64,000 nucleotides of DNA from NCBI RefSeq assembly GCF_037975245.1, contig NC_092576.1, forward strand, positions 10,373,501 through 10,437,500, given 5' to 3'. Under the pieces are notes generated by a model. That model was not told the DNA's origin and searched no databases. It worked only from the letters and a program-made list of their open reading frames with translations. Origin of the DNA: Apostichopus japonicus. Taxonomy: Eukaryota > Echinodermata > Holothuroidea > Aspidochirotida > Stichopodidae. Every line of letters begins with the position of its first letter. Within the stretch, counting starts at the first letter, position 1. The position numbers were made by a program, and so were the translations under genes. Positions 37,846 to 50,100 of this stretch are shown one piece after another.

Positions 37846-38040
37846 TCATTTGTCTTCTTCTTGCCTAGAGGCAAATGAAGCCTCCACAGAGCGTCTCCAT
37901 TTATCTCGGTCGGCAGCTGCGTTTCTGGCCTCATTCCAGGATCGCCAACCAGTCCTCCCTCTCTCTTTGTCTACTGTCCTGCGCCATGTTGTTTATGGTC
38001 ATCCTCTCTTTCTCCTGCCCTCTGGTGCCCAAGTCATGCT
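37846..38040 (-). pseudogene. C-terminal end of a non-LTR retrotransposon (LINE) ORF, with two nonsense codons
   Basis: The minus strand reads TTWRRTVDKERGRTGWRSWN, then EARNAAADRDKWRRSVEA and a stop at 37846-37848. This is the conserved tail downstream of many LINE reverse transcriptases. Just upstream, RRKRG*P*TTW shows stops where RRKRGRPKTTW is expected, so the copy is dead. No RT domain is nearby. Confidence 0.72.
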
Positions 38041-38568
38041 GATCTTGTTGCTGTCGTTGTTAGGGTTTTGGCGCAATATATGCCGTAGTGAGCTGCGAAA
38101 TATAGATTTCAAAAGTGATGCAGATCAACGATAAACAAAGTCTGGAAACACATTTCAAACTGAAATGCTTAAATACCTTCGTATTAAGTGAGACTCTACT
38201 GTTACAACCGTAACTTAACGGGAAAATGGTTTCAGTGTGACCATGGTATATTGTTCAGTGTTTAAGTTAATTTGGAACTCAGCATCGAGGTTTATACGTT
38301 TTGTTAAATCAAATATTAAATGCTTTACGGATAGACCTGATATGTAATAGTCCAAGCAAAGCAAACAGTCTAAGTGCTAGTAATGTTCTTACTAGTTATT
38401 CCTGTTTACAAGTCGTCCAGCTAATAAATTATGCTGAATCTCTGGAATTGTATAAATTCTTATCACCCCACCAAAACACTTTATTTCTAACTTCTAGCTT
38501 ATAATGAACAATGCATCACAGTTGATTGCTATTGAATACCATTGGAACTTGACATAAAGTATGCATTG

Positions 38569-38571
<3 letters not shown>

Positions 38572-38606
<35 letters not shown>
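38572..38606. repeat. (TA)n microsatellite
   Basis: About 35 bp of pure TA. Confidence 0.9.
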
Positions 38607-38609
<3 letters not shown>

Positions 38610-38844
38610 ATTTGAGACCATTGGAGGCTAATCACTTTACGTTACGTGTTATACTGCCGCTAACAAACTGAAACTAATGGTCTGTGAGTTAGTCTTTGAA
38701 GTTCAGCCACTCTAACTGATGTTATGCTTTATGTGTCTCAATAGGTCTTTCGTCAAAAGATTACGATATTATAGGAAACTGTCTTGGCATCAACGGTGAA
38801 TTATATCGGTTTTGTGTATATCAACACTAATTTTGTGCTTTCAG

Positions 38845-38954
38845 CTATCCGGATGACAAAAAAATGGGATAGTCCTTTTGGGTTTGCGATTTCAACGTAC
38901 TTCATTGGCATTGATTGTCTGGTCCTTACAAATATATTTCCCACAATATTCTGA
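38845..38954 (+). CDS. candidate terminal exon of SMP-A with a hydrophobic tail
   Basis: The acceptor TTTTGTGCTTTCAG precedes 38845 and the frame is compatible with the phase-1 donor at 32137. It would add about 36 residues ending PFGFAISTYFIGIDCLVL plus a short hydrophobic end before TGA at 38952-38954. Such a tail could be a membrane or GPI-type anchor. The link is based only on phase and position, so confidence is low. Confidence 0.22.
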
Positions 38955-39419
38955 CATTGAATCGGCGATTAAAAAAGATGAATGTGGCATTATTGTTTTA
39001 GTTCACGTGTTTAATTCAAAAACCCCATGTAGCGCAACCATAGTTAGGAGAGCGCGGGAACGATAGGAAAAGGCAGAAACACACCCCTCCAGTCACTTTT
39101 AAAAGTAGAGGTAGCTGTACCCCCCCCCCCCCCCTCGCCCAGCAGTGGGCCTGCGTCTGCACTGTCATAAAATCTAAATACTGTGGATCCTTCCATTTCT
39201 GCAATTCAGATTTTGTTTTTTTTCTGTTCTGCAAAGTCTACATGATGTAGTAAAATATTCTCACGTGGTCTGCACATCAGTTTTATGGATTCCAACTCGA
39301 TATAACCGATAATGACCACTCAGATACTCTTGAACAGAATTGTAGTTGCAGCATATGTCACAGAAAATTCGAAATAAGAACAATTAAAACACACCATCAT
39401 TTTTATTTTATATTTATAT

Positions 39420-39786
39420 TTAGGTTAACAGTCTTGTTCAGGGCCAAGGCCGTCTCACACGACTTAACAACTTAACCCTGGTCATTGGTAACTTGTCACA
39501 CCTACACACCAAAGTGTGCACAATTCAATCAATCTCTCCTGGGACACCACAGTGCACCACAACCACGTGTCCCCGGGGGACTTCCCATAGGGTGCAGCCA
39601 CAAACCGGCCCACGCAACTATATTTACAAGTTACCTCACAAGTCCCCATTTATACACCTGGGTGAAGAGAGGCAATGGAGATAAAGCGCCTTGCCCAAGG
39701 ACACAACGCAAGGATCTGGCCAGGACTCGAACCTGTAATCCTTAGATCACAAGTCCACTGCCTTGACCACTTCACCACAACGCCCT
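39420..39786 (-). mobile_element. tRNA-derived SINE, copy 2
   Basis: The minus strand begins near 39786 with a tRNA-like head: GTTGTGGTGAAGTGGTCAAG (A box) and ACAGGTTCGAGTCCTGGCC (B box). The body contains CTTTATCTCCATTGCCTCTC and ends in an A/T-rich tail at about 39420. It is the same family as 12668-13027, and better preserved. Confidence 0.78.
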
Positions 39787-41040
39787 CACATTATATGTAA
39801 CGGTAGCATAATGTGCTAAAACAACAAAGACTTTCACAATTGACGGAGGGTACATGTAGCCCTCCAGTTTGGTTTTTACTGAACTTATTTATAATTTATA
39901 AAATTTGCAAGTTGATTATACAACTCCTTGTGTTCATCAGGTTTTTGATTTTTCTTCTTCACGGAACTGCCTTAACTGCTGAAATGGCTATGGATGAAAC
40001 ATGGTCTCTGACCTTTAGTGCATAACATAGGTCTATAGAATAGGTTTGTAACCCAGTAATAGCCACCGCTCCTAACTTATACAAATTAAAATGGAAGATA
40101 TACTGAAAGTATTTCCAACCTTTTTTTTCCTTAATTTATAAAAGACACTGACGGGATGAAAAAAAAAAAACAGATTGTTCAGCACATTATACCTTGTACC
40201 GGATCTTAACCACCATATATTTAAATGACTCGCATATGTGATCTTGACGGAAGTTGCTTTCTTGAAAGTATTTTCCCTCACAACGTCACGTTTTTAATTA
40301 CCGTGCACGAACAAAAGCGCAACGAAAACTTTCACGTGAGTTTGTTATTGATCCTTTGATCGAGACAAGACAAATTGTAGCTCTCATTATCGATTACAGA
40401 AAGCTCATAACGAATTTGCCAAAAAAGGAATGTCATATTCTTAGAAAATAGCAACAAGTTTAATTGTAATAACAGCTTACAACATGCCCTTAACGGATTA
40501 TAGAGATGTATCAGCACGTAACACCAAGTCTTTACAACTGACGCAGCTTTGTATAAGTTTACATCTAAAAGTGGATTTATATTGTAATTATTATTGTGGA
40601 ACGTTGGATATATGATCACTAGTACCGATAAAGATTGTTTTTTTTTCTTCTCTTGGTTTTGATTCATAAGCTGAGCGACGATCGAAAATAAAATTATTAT
40701 TTCGCATGAGAAACGTGAATAAAGGTAACGATCTTTCTTGGGGTACTCAATTGGAATGTCTACCATGATTGTATATAGCTTAAAACAATGTCTGTATAAA
40801 ATTTTCTAGTAATGATCATGAAATATACGGATTTGTGCTTTATTGATATATTTTGCAAATACTCGATGGAACAGTTGGAAGATTTGTTTTGTCAATGACA
40901 ACGATGCTAGTCCACATGGTACCTTACGTATAACTTGCAGGCTTTCTAGATTGAGCTAACTTATACAAGTTTCCTATAGTTTGACAATATCCAGTCATTG
41001 CTTTCAGACATCTTTCCGTGTGTTATGTAACACTTAAAAA
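39787..41040. other. intergenic region upstream of SMP-B
   Basis: No exon, repeat array or regulatory motif is recognised beyond A/T runs. The last ~200 bp should contain the SMP-B 5' UTR and promoter. Confidence 0.4.
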
Positions 41041-43572
41041 ATGGGGAACATAACCCTTATGAACTTGATATTACAGGCCATAGTCGCCTATTTTGGATTC
41101 TCACATGGCTTTTCTATTCCGCAAACCATTTTAACAGAACCATCATCTGTTGATCAATCTCTGTGTATATCAAATGAATTTGATTGGTTTCCTTACACTA
41201 TAATTCCGCAAAACATCTACGCGTCTGTCGAGGTTACCGCATTCTTGTCGAACACGAGTGAGATTATTGATACTGAAGATGGCCATGTGGATAATATACA
41301 TCAACAAACGACAATGGAAGACTACAGTGAAATCATCCAGTCATTTCTTCCTACCCAGTTTCATAAGCTGGTAGCCTATGCAAAATTGTTTGACCTTTTC
41401 GGTGAATTTATGATATGGTGTGGAAATGTCGTACGTGAGATTGAATCGAATGGGACGCAGGCGATACCACCTCTCTACTTCAATAGAAGTTACCAAAGTG
41501 ACCAACTCTACGAATATGGTTTTGCCGGTATATTGGCGTATCCAGCATATCGTGGCGGTGACTTTAAGATGGCTGCGATGTATCTACATTTTATTGACGT
41601 TCATATCATCAATATGAACCACATCGTTGCTGTCGAGAATCAAACATACCGCTTTGATGATTTCATATTCAATTTAACACACCTCATAATGTGTGAACAA
41701 CTTGCACCACAGAGTCTTAATGCGAATAACAGTGTGTCTTGTAAACAAACAAATCCTTTGATGTATATCGCCAATCGTTTTGATCAAAGTTTTAATAATC
41801 TTCAGGAAGAATATGCTTTGACAATTTCACCTGGTTTTCGTGACATGTTTTTCTCACTTCTTGAAATGACAGACCCAATGCGGTTTGTTCGATTGATTTC
41901 CTATCTTGTAGCTAAATTTGAAGAAATAAATCCAGTGATCGAAACCTCTGTAACTGCTAATTGCCAAAACCATATCCTAGGTTTTTATTCCACATGTACT
42001 ACATGCCAAGATGTAATAGGTAACGCATCGTCGCTAACAATTGCACCCCTCATTACGACATTGGATGATGAACTTCAGCTTTACTTTCAAGTATTACAAA
42101 ATACAAGTATAGAGTTACAAGAAATGTTCATACTGCTTAACAATTCCATCAACAGCGAAAATATATCAACAACGATAAGCCAAGACACAACTTTGTCGGA
42201 TCACGACAGTAAGTAATGTAAAAGAATTATATGATTAGGACAATCCATTAATCTGTTATTATCCTATTGATATCGGAAATATTAATATCAAGCTTTGAGT
42301 TACTCTCATGTCCTTATATTGCAAGTTTGACATTGCTTTCTTGGCTAAATAGTAACTAATCCTGCAATCAACTTAGATAATTGCAAACAACTTAAGTAAA
42401 ACAGAATATTATACAGCCTTCTGGATAATTGTTTTCTTCATTCCACTAATAAAAGTAAAATATACAAAGAAAGAAAGAAAAAACCGGGAAATATTTATTT
42501 CCAGTTTCACGTTAGATCAATAGCAGTAAATATTATCCATATTAAAACAAAAATGGCAATCCATATAATGCATAATTACATAATTGTATGGACTATTATG
42601 TTCCCATTTAATATGATACATTTGGGAAACCGTCTTTATGGTTGTAATCATAAAAAATAAACGTTGTTAGAAAAATAAGGAAGAAATTTTATTTCCACCT
42701 GCGATCAATGTTAAAACATTAAAACATGTGGATATGTTAATATTACATTGTTCTCTTCTTTGTGGGCAAAGGTTATTTTGACTTGATAATTCACCTTGAA
42801 GCGTTGTTACTACACAATCTCAGGACTTCGTTTATGAAAATGTGCAACTTCATTGATGCTTTGTTAAATGAATTAATATAGCACGTTGCCTACTTTTGTT
42901 TAAACGAAAGAAAATAACATGTTGCATTTTTCCTTTATCTCTCCTGCTGTTCATTTTCCTCTTGATATTATCTTGACTCATTACCCATGTAGGGTTTATG
43001 TTTCATCTTCTGGTTACTAATCATCTTATTACAAAGCACATGATCGTTCGTTCTGTCTATTTCCCGGTTGCCTCTTCAACTGTTATTCCTAGTTCACGTT
43101 TCAGGCTCCTTCTAATGAGGTTAACCTAGTATTTGAACATCAATCCCTGTACATTTTAACGCAAAATGATTTTTTTACTTTAAAGATGAAAATATCTGCA
43201 AAAAGAAGCCATTAGGTGTCAAAGTTTGAAATAAACAATAATGACAGTGAACACAACAAAAGCATATGAAAGGTTTCGTTCTTCATTTTGAATAGTTTTC
43301 TTTTTTCTTCTTCATCAATTTAGCAACTACAGGCCAAGCCTCAAGCACGTTCCAAAGTTCTTCTGCAACGACCTCGCGGAGTACCCCCGTTGTGTCGACA
43401 ACAGTATCGCCGCCAAGAACAATCAGAACATCAACTATACAACCGTCAACAATGGCACCAAGTTCATCCCTTGGAATGTCATCTGAAAATATAAATAAGG
43501 GGACATTAACAGATGGAACAGAATCAACATCAGCATCTGTATACGACGAACCATTTACCACAGAATTCTACG
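41041..43572 (+). CDS. SMP-B: secreted single-module protein with a Ser/Thr/Pro-rich second exon
   Basis: Exon 1 (41041-42208) opens with a signal peptide (hydrophobic residues 7-24) and ends at ACA|GTAAGT in phase 1 (389 aa). It holds one module: C42, then LFDLFGEFMIWCGNVVREIE at ~116-135, then C310-, C321- and C324-type cysteines (FYSTCTTCQDV), and a C-terminal amphipathic stretch. About ten N-glycosylation sequons are present. Exon 2 (43324-43572) follows CATCAATTTAG, is phase 1-1, and encodes 83 residues made mostly of Ser, Thr and Pro (e.g. STPVVSTTVSPPRTIRTSTI), a mucin-like stalk. It ends TACG|GTAATG. A last exon may start at 44213 (after TTGCTTCTAG) and stop after about 18 residues. 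The module relates it to its neighbours; the function is unknown. Confidence 0.75.
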
Positions 43573-43610
43573 GTAATGATTTCAATCGTTTGTTTTCAGC
43601 CAATACTCAT

Positions 43611-44124
<514 letters not shown>

Positions 44125-44844
44125 TTTGAGGATCGGATGTTGTTTTCCGTCTTTTTTGTTTGTTCCTTCTTTCTCATTGAAATGGTTGTTGTTTTTGTCT
44201 ATTGCTTCTAGCACGTCAGAGGTCTCTAAATAAAACCACATTAATGAGCGACATTATATTAACTTAATGCGTTTTTTTAGATTGAAGATTCGATTTATTT
44301 AGCAGTGCGAAAGCATTTGATATTTAAAAGTACATACCAACACTACAGCCACTTCCTCGCTTTCGATCTATTCAGGTCTTTCGCTTGCAAGCGATAGCAG
44401 CGAAGTATTTAGAATACCGTCTTACAGTACCTATACATTTCATAACTGCATGAAGTTACAAACAATAAACTAGGCCTATATTTTAAGACTTTGAGAATAT
44501 GCATTACCCTCTTTACAAATAGCACAGGAGAATATGTTAACATCATTGCTAGAATCATATGATATAAAAGGGGTCTTAGATCGTAATCGGCATTGGAAAT
44601 ATTAAAACCATATTGTCATGGGTAATATTAGGGATTAATTCGGCACCGAGAAGTCTGTAAGAAGTAGAATATAAATCTCAGGTTAGGGAGCAGGTGAAAA
44701 GCATGGTAGGTATACCTTAAACGATTCTCATACAGACTGAGCGTCTTTAAATGAAGCAGATCTTCATTGATAGTGCTACTAACGAATTTGATGAGGTGGT
44801 TGTAATTAGTCACAAACGGAAAGCGCGTGTTAGAGTTTTCAGCC

Positions 44845-45350
44845 GATACTGATAGCAAGTACAATAACTACTGGTGCCACCTGTAACGCATGTTACCGTG
44901 TTACGAACACAAAGTAGTAATTACACTGTGCAAGGTTGTGGGACATGAACAGTAGTAACATGTGTTACAAGTGGCATCCGTATAGTTACTGTACTAGGTA
45001 TGTATTTAAAGTAATAAGGTACGGTACCACTTGATTCCCGTTCACACCTCTCTTCAATTACGGCAATTCGTCATGCCGAGAACGAAGAAAGGCCATATTC
45101 GGATATATCCATGGTGTGACATCTAATTATCTTATTCCCCTGACTTCACGACACATGGGCCTACTTATAACATAAAACGACTGAATAAGACTTCATTTTA
45201 GAATCGCGTATTAAAGAACTCGCACTCAATGGTTGGTACAGCAAATATTGTTCATGTCCCACAATCGTGCATCAGTGATTACTACTTTTTGTTCATAACA
45301 TGTGTTACAGGACGTAAACAGTCGTTACTGTACTAGATATAAGTATCGGA
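44845..45350. mobile_element. two diverged fragments of the same fold-back family
   Basis: Near 44875, CATGTTACCGTGTTACGAAC is followed by ACACTGTGCAAGGTTGTGGG. Near 45252, TTCATGTCCCACAATCGTGC is followed by ATCAGTGATTACTAC. Both match arms of the 43611-44124 element. No clear ends are visible. Confidence 0.6.
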
Positions 45351-45649
45351 TGGATTTTTGGACATGTTAATTGAATAAGTCTTCAGGATTCAATACGTCG
45401 GCACTAGAAATATACTGTCTAAGTAAGTGAAGGGGGTAACCGACGTTCCAGAAATATTCATATTTTTTTAATTACCTCGTTTGATGCGGTGCATTTCGGA
45501 CGTCTGTAATCGAAACAAAAATGAAAAGATATTAAAATATTAGGTCTCATTCAAACATGACTCGGTTAATGAGTTATAATTTTATTCAATAATTTAATAC
45601 AAAAATAAAGCTTAAAATTTGAATTGAATTTGTAGTGACACATGCTTAA

Positions 45650-46207
45650 AGCAGCATTTTGCGTTTTGTCGCCGTTTTCCACTTTGTTGACAAGAGTTTT
45701 TTACATATATCAATCACAAAACAGCAAACTTAAATATTAGCCAACTTTTTCCCTGACAAAAGCGTTAATTGGCGAGTACTTAAGGACATTTGCAAATAAT
45801 GAGAAAAGTGTCCTCCGACAATTACACATTAAATATTAATTGCTTCTAGTTCCCCCACCCACTAGTTTGAATTCAACCAATCAGAGATGCAGGTTTAGTT
45901 ATGAGCCGTTGCTAAAAATAGATTCAAAACGTCGAGTTGGTAATTTGTTACAACCAGCAAGCTGGACTCTAACAGCTCCCTGGTGCAACTGCCATAGACA
46001 AAATATATTCATATACTGGGTGAGGTTTATTTGGATCCCAACGGAAAATATCTTCGAGAAAAAGAAAGTTGAAAGTTGTACATTTTTCTACTTTCATGCC
46101 ACCATTTAAGTAAGATTTGTATAGATAAGCTAGTTATGTATGTCGTTATGGCATCGTGGAACCAGTGAGGTTGAGAAATTCCATGGAAAATGACGCCAAA
46201 TGCTGCT
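45650..46207. mobile_element. MITE with TTAA target site, 558 bp
   Basis: The ends AGCAGCATTTTGCG and CGCCAAATGCTGCT are inverted repeats (13 of 14), flanked on each side by TTAA (45646-45649 and 46208-46211). TTAA duplication is typical of piggyBac and Kolobok-type elements. No transposase is present. Confidence 0.75.
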
Positions 46208-46211
46208 TTAA

Positions 46212-47173
46212 AGCAGTCAGTTCTATATATAAACGATGATGGTATCCAAATTTCTTGAAAGAAAGTCTTTTCGTCAATCAGGACAAATTTGTTTAATTTA
46301 AGAATAACTAAGTAGTACTTTAAACTTTGATTGCAGAGTTAGTTACACAATTTCTTTTTTATTAAGATGCCGGTTTTCATTGTTTCTTAGTTGTTTCTGT
46401 CTTTACAAAGAATAACAAAATGAACTCCGATGCAAACACTACTGTTTATAGTGCGCAGTGGAAGTGGTAAAATGTTTTACTGTATGTTAAACGTACAACT
46501 TTTACCAGCACATATATATGTACATGTGGAGCAAAGTCACACATTTTATTTTATCTGTTTTTCATGATGACTTTCTAATTTCTAATTTGACATTGTTGTG
46601 ACATTCTGAATAGTAGCATATGTTATGTAATTAATTAAGTTACTCCGAGTCAAGGTTGCTATACAAATTTTCCTAATGCGATCGAAATCTAATTCAATTA
46701 ATAAAAATAAAAAAAAAATGGAAGAAGAAGAAGAGCTTTGAAGCAATCGATCCCCTGGGATACGTATTGTATTGTTTGCTATTGTTCTATTGTGTTCACC
46801 TACAGATCATACACAATAAAGAGTATGGATCCATACCAGTTTGTCTCGAAAGTATGCGTCTTTTTGAAACAAAAAAAAAAGAAAAAATAATTGTTGTGAA
46901 GTAAACGAGCCGCGTAAACACGTCATCGGTAGTAATGTGTATTTTGTTAGCCCTAAAGCAACGGGAAGTTAATTGTCTCTAAGTGCCAAGGCCTTGATCA
47001 TTTCCTCGTAGGATATTGAGATTTAATGAAAGGAAAACCGGTGGCTTATTCGAGTGTTGGGAGGTTTCGACCAGAGTTTAACAAAAGTAAAGTGACGCAA
47101 TTTATGAATGTTAAATGTGTTGTTAAATGGAGACTATTATTAAGTGACACAGATTTATCAACAAGCGGGAAAC
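46212..47173. other. intergenic region upstream of SMP-C
   Basis: No gene or array is recognised. There are only A-rich runs (46708, 46868) and the presumed SMP-C 5' UTR. Confidence 0.4.
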
Positions 47174-50100
47174 ATGACTAAATCAACTTTCCTAGTTCTC
47201 TGGATTGTATGTTTTTCATTTGGTATAGTTGTATCCTTCTCAAGCATACCCAGACTGCCCAGTTTTGCAAGTACCCCACTGCCAGACGACCTGGAATGTT
47301 TCCAAATATCAGAACGGCTCGAAGATGATGTTGATATACCATTGCGTCTATCGGAATACATAAATGTTTCAATAATACCTTCGGATTTCTTCAACATTAC
47401 TCACAAAGGAAACAAAGAAACTAAAGAGTTTGTGAAGGGATTCATGTATGAGCTTGCATATGAAACTTTCTTTGAATATATCGTATGGTTGGACAATCTT
47501 CTCACTGTCGTCCGAGAAATCTTGCTTGGAGAAGATGCAGCAGATTATAGGACATTTGATAATTCACTGTATAGACGGAATGTTCTAAAATCCTCATATT
47601 TTCGAGTAGCTACAATTCTAGATGGCAGCAGCAAGATAGGAGGAAAAGAAAAGGCGCTTGTAGATGCGGGTTTAGCCCAGCTTCCTTTCGCTGTTTATCA
47701 GTCATTGTACAATACGGACGAAGAACAACTCACGCTTGGGAATGACGACCTGAATCGAACAGTCTATGAGAAAATAACTTCAATTCTTTCTCTCTTTGAA
47801 AATTCTACCTATGGAAATGGATATGCACCATCCTTGTTATTCAATATAGATATTATCGGAGTCAACTTGGATGCTGTACTTCAATTATCACAATGGAAAC
47901 ATCTCGATCTCTCTATTATTTGGACAGGTGGACTTAGAAATGTCTGCATAAATACTGGCGGAGGAATGGCATCTGGGGACATATGGCCGAGAGAAGATAT
48001 AAATTATCACATTGATAAAATATCAAATAATATAACCGCGGAGGCAATTAAACTGAGGTATTTTATTGAGAGCATACTTATAGCAGTTGCTGATGGTAAT
48101 TCTAACTGTACTGACTTACAATGTTGGACGAGGAATCCAACAACGGGCTTACTATGGCCTGCATGGAATAGCGCCACTCTCAATTCATATAGGAGCTTTG
48201 TTATTCACTATTTGAATGATGGGTCCTTGTATCCTGTCTTCCCAATTTCAACTCCTAATTGGGTGAGGGAATACATATCCGTAAGGAGTAATCATTCTGT
48301 GAATCTGCTGGATTTAGATGGATTACTAACTTTGCAGTTGCTATTTCCAGTTTATGAGGCGACATTCCAGTTTGTTAGTTGGCTTGAAAATGTCCAAGTC
48401 TACACCGGAGAATTTATAACGGGACACGATCAGTTCCACCTGCACAAGATGTTGACAGAAAGCAGATTCTACCAAGAATTTATGGAGATTGGATACTATC
48501 TGATTCAATATTCAGATAATTCAAACTTCTTGATACTGATCCATCGTCTTGCTAACGATTTATTTGTCGGTAGATATCAGCAATTTATTCGAAATTCCTC
48601 CTTCATAAATAAAGACAGAGATGAAACCTTGAATAGCACTCTTGGAATATCGTCCGAAGGTATTTTTGAAGAGTTATATCAACTTCTTACAGAATCATTA
48701 ACATACGACGAAGCATCATCCCTCGACCTTAACTCTATCAATTTTACAGATTTACTTAGCAATGACACATTAAACAATGTGATAAACCTGGTGAGTGGCA
48801 TAGTCGAACAACAGGGTAATACATTGAACATAAACGTAAGCCAGAGCATCCGTGCTGAATTCAAAGAAATTCAATACGAGTTTGCAATAACAAGTGTTAT
48901 TCCCTCCGAAATCAAGTTCGTATTAGATAACTTCCAATACAACTTAGAACAAGTCTTTCTAAATGTCTCATTAGAATGGTCATCTCGGCTACAGAATATC
49001 AAACATCAGTTACGCTATTCCCAACAGTGTTCTGAAAAAGTACCAATGTCGAAAGATATTTTCAAAAATCTGGCAAACGTCAGTGAAAGTCTATGTTGGA
49101 ACTCATGGTATGCTGATGTTACAAAAGTTCCTTTCCTGCATGGGAGCTTCTCAACGAAGATTACGGAATACTATGTTAGTTTACCATCTCAAAATGTATC
49201 ATCACTCCAACATGAAAAACGTATATTCGAAATATTTGCATACCAAATACTTTTTACTGACCTAATGAAGTACAAGTATGATCTCGAAGAGTTGAAATCT
49301 TCTCTTCATAATTCCACTTTACCTGTTTCATTAGACGATCTACTTTGCGTGTTCCAGAATAACTTTCTATCGACAACATACCAACTGGCAAATTCCTTCA
49401 AACACGAACAAGATTTTAGAGAATTTTCCCAAACGGTTGGTCTATTAATGATACAGGATGAGTTCAACGATGAACAGATAGCAAACTTTACCGCCCAAAC
49501 TTTATTCCAAAGGTTTGATCTAAATGTGACCGACGTGTTGATGATGAAGGAGAACCGGACTATCGGTATGATCGAAGAACTGTTTGAAAATGCGATGGGA
49601 ATGATACAATCCGCAATCGACGGCTGTAGCATTGTACTGGATTATTCCATAACAGACCAGGAGCAAGATGGACTCCTACAGAGGACTACTTGTTATATAC
49701 ATTTGCAAGGATTGAATGAAACGTTCGGTAGTATTGAGCAAATCTTGCAAGATTTCAGTCAACAGTTGACAGAATCTTCGGAAAATTTGCTAAGAGCTAT
49801 CTTTGCGCTAGAGTCATCAACTTCGGCAGATCTCTTGAGCGACAGTATTAATTACGGCTTAACTACTACAACTGACAGTGTAGTAAGTGTACCGATGTTT
49901 CCTTCATCAACTGGTAAGTCAATACAAAATATAATAAATAAATAAACGTGAACAACAAAGTTAAAAGTGACGTAAACTAGTTGTTTAACTTTATATGGAG
50001 TTTACTATATTTTTGTGTCTGCGTGCACATCGTGAAATACCATTGGAGCCTTTATCACTCATGTCAGTTCCATCTTAGAATGGAAGCGTATTCTCATATC

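Noticed and set aside
37823-38134. 103-codon plus-strand ORF
   Set aside because: It is the antisense shadow of the minus-strand LINE C-terminal fragment.
45840-46109. 89-codon plus-strand ORF
   Set aside because: Lies wholly inside the TTAA-flanked MITE and shows no protein signature.
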